From contig CP093831.1 of the NCBI GenBank assembly GCA_033063855.1, forward strand, positions 18,414,001-18,478,000: a DNA stretch of 64,000 nt, in the 5' to 3' direction. This document shows, piece after piece, positions 62,553 through 64,000 of the stretch. The stretch is from Smittia aterrima. Its lineage: Eukaryota; Arthropoda; Insecta; Diptera; Chironomidae. Each line of letters begins with the position of its first letter. Position 1 is the first letter of the stretch. Below the pieces are notes generated by a model, which did not search any database, had not been told where the DNA came from, and was given only the letters and a program-made list of their open reading frames with translations. Both the position numbers and the translations under genes were made by a program.

Positions 62553-64000
62553 TTACCAAACTTCGCATTTGTCAACGGGATTCATCCGGGATCCAACAGG
62601 ACAATTGAACTCTTTAGCGAACTCTGGAAGGTTTGAGAGTGAACCAATCACTCGAAAATTTGGTGGACTGTGCGGATCCTTTTCGATTTGTAGATTTATT
62701 GTTTCTTCTGTTATCGACGAACACCACACCTTGAATTATAAAGTAGACTGAAGAGAATGCTTGAGAAATCTATAGCCGTACTTACTTGTGCAAAAGAAAC
62801 GAAGAAGAGCTGACGTTGAGTCATATTCAGACCAGGCAATGGAAGAATGTCCGACGATTTCAAGTTTCCTTTCGAATTCAAATAAGCGTGATAGGCAGAT
62901 TTCAATCCTCTGAAACAATAAAACGTAAATTTATTCAAGTCCATATTTAATTGAGAGCTCTTACCCATTGTCAGCAATGTTTTCGCCAAGGGTTTGTTTG
63001 CCGTTCAAGTTCTTGTCATTTATCTTGTAATTTCCATATTGTTTAACCTGCCAAAATAATTGTGACTCTCCTAAAAATACTTAAGAGAAATTTTTTATGT
63101 CAACTCACAAAGCAATCGGTAAGAGACTTGAATTTGTTAATTGTTTTGTCGTTCCACCATTGATGAAGGTTTCCAAATTTGTCGTACTCCCTCCCTTGGT
63201 CATCAAAAGCACTACAAGAAAAAAAAGTCCGATTATTCTCAATAATACTTCAAATCACTAGATTCTCTTACTGAGTAATTTCATGACCAACGACAACTCC
63301 GATGCCACCATAATTTAAGCTTTTTGGATTGCTAAAGTCAAAGAAAGGCATTTGCAATATTCCTGCTGGAAACACGACTTGATTCTTCGTTGGAGTGTAA
63401 TAGGCGTTAACTGTAGGTGGTGACATCGACCAACGTGTTTTATTCACTGGTTGATCAAGTCGCTCCAAATTCTTTTTCAAGTTGTAAGTGTTAAGCTTCA
63501 AGTTGTTTTCGAAATACTGCTTGTCATCAATCTCAAGGTCTTTGTACTTTTCATCCAACTGAGCGGGTACAAGAATATAATCAGGAAAACCAATCATGTC
63601 AGAAATCGCATCAGCTTTCTCTTCAGCTAAAGCTTTCGTCTCTCTATCCATCCAGCTAAGCTGTCTCAAGTTTTCCTTGAAAGCTGTACGTATCTCATTT
63701 ATCATTTCTTCTGCCTGTGGCTTTGAATCTCCATGAAACACTTCACGCACGAACATAGCGCCTATTGCAAATCCTAATACTGTGATTAAAAAACCTGATA
63801 TCAGGAGATGTTCTCTCGAAATGTTTATGAAGATTATCATACCATTGCTTGTGTCAGTTACGCAGTATCTCCAAGGTTCCTCTCCTCCATCGGATCCTAT
63901 TAAAGCTTTCCTTAAATTCTTGTAGGCGTCTCTGAATGATTTTGATAAACACGCAGCAAAATTGCGAACTGTCTGCCACACCAAATAATTGTGAAGGATT
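62553..64000 (-). CDS. M13 family zinc metallopeptidase (neprilysin-like), 3' part
   Basis: Six exons on the minus strand: the frame open from the window edge to 63843, then 63773-63272, 63211-63109, 63047-62965, 62909-62786 and 62729-62553. The five introns are 55-69 nt. The N-terminal half lies outside the window. All M13 hallmarks are visible: the substrate-binding motif VNAYYTP, the zinc site HEITHAFDDQGR (split by an intron after HEIT), the third zinc ligand and Asp in TLGENIADNGG, and the classic C-terminus NPVDKCEVW. Family knowledge: neprilysins are type II membrane or secreted ectopeptidases that cleave small peptides, in insects affecting neuropeptide turnover and reproduction. With all catalytic residues intact, an active enzyme is likely. 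Which insect neprilysin paralogue it is cannot be settled from this part. Confidence 0.95.
63774..63842 (-). other. In-frame, stop-free 69-nt intron in the peptidase gene
   Basis: Donor GTATGATA and acceptor AGTATTAG border this 69-nt intron. Removing it restores the usual M13 sequence CVTDTSN-GFAIGAMF. Its length is divisible by three and it has no stop in frame, so the unspliced message would carry 23 extra, largely hydrophobic residues. Confidence 0.8.

Overview
The window is eukaryotic and almost certainly from an insect. Genes are split by very short introns of 55-111 nt with GT..AG borders, the DNA is AT-rich, and the protein families are arthropod ones: chitin-binding Peritrophin-A domains, a Tenectin-type VWC/mucin matrix protein and an M13 neprilysin. 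Compact small introns, few visible transposons and the Tenectin architecture suggest a dipteran, perhaps a midge-like nematoceran. The species itself is inferred, not shown. I see no prokaryotic operon, CRISPR array, rRNA or tRNA.

Layout. (1) 140-1192 (+): a four-exon secreted chitin-binding protein. (2) About 1.2-10.4 kb: no gene I can support. (3) 10404-13501 (-): two tandem genes about 170 bp apart, a Ser-rich basic probable nuclear protein followed by a DH-PH RhoGEF. (4) About 13.5-42.8 kb: a very long gene-poor stretch, holding a striking perfect 25-bp inverted repeat that folds into a pre-miRNA-sized hairpin (16929-17008), an eroded fold-back sequence, and a possible 5' UTR exon near 30.2 kb. 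(5) 42811-60773 (+): the dominant gene, a Tenectin-like extracellular matrix protein of 2,782 aa when spliced. It has a signal peptide, three VWC domains, a giant Thr/Glu/Ser/Pro-rich central region with two tandem-repeat arrays, a half VWC, then one full and one half VWC. Its first coding intron is 9.3 kb and its main exon is 7.65 kb. (6) 62553-64000 (-): the 3' part of an M13 (neprilysin) metallopeptidase, convergent with the Tenectin gene and running off the right edge.

Three of the five genes encode proteins acting at or outside the cell surface: chitin matrix, apical matrix and ectopeptidase. The RhoGEF would act on the cytoskeleton. The sequence gives no evidence that they form one pathway. 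The most distinctive content is the repeat architecture of the Tenectin gene (a 20 x 63-bp array with a four-unit higher-order period, a 7.5 x ~165-bp array, an 84-bp perfect duplication and a duplicated KGD block), tandem NAGNAG splice acceptors in the same gene, a stop-free in-frame 69-nt intron in the peptidase gene, and the intergenic hairpin. Exon borders were deduced by hand from reading-frame continuity and splice consensus. Summed exon lengths are exact multiples of three in every complete gene.
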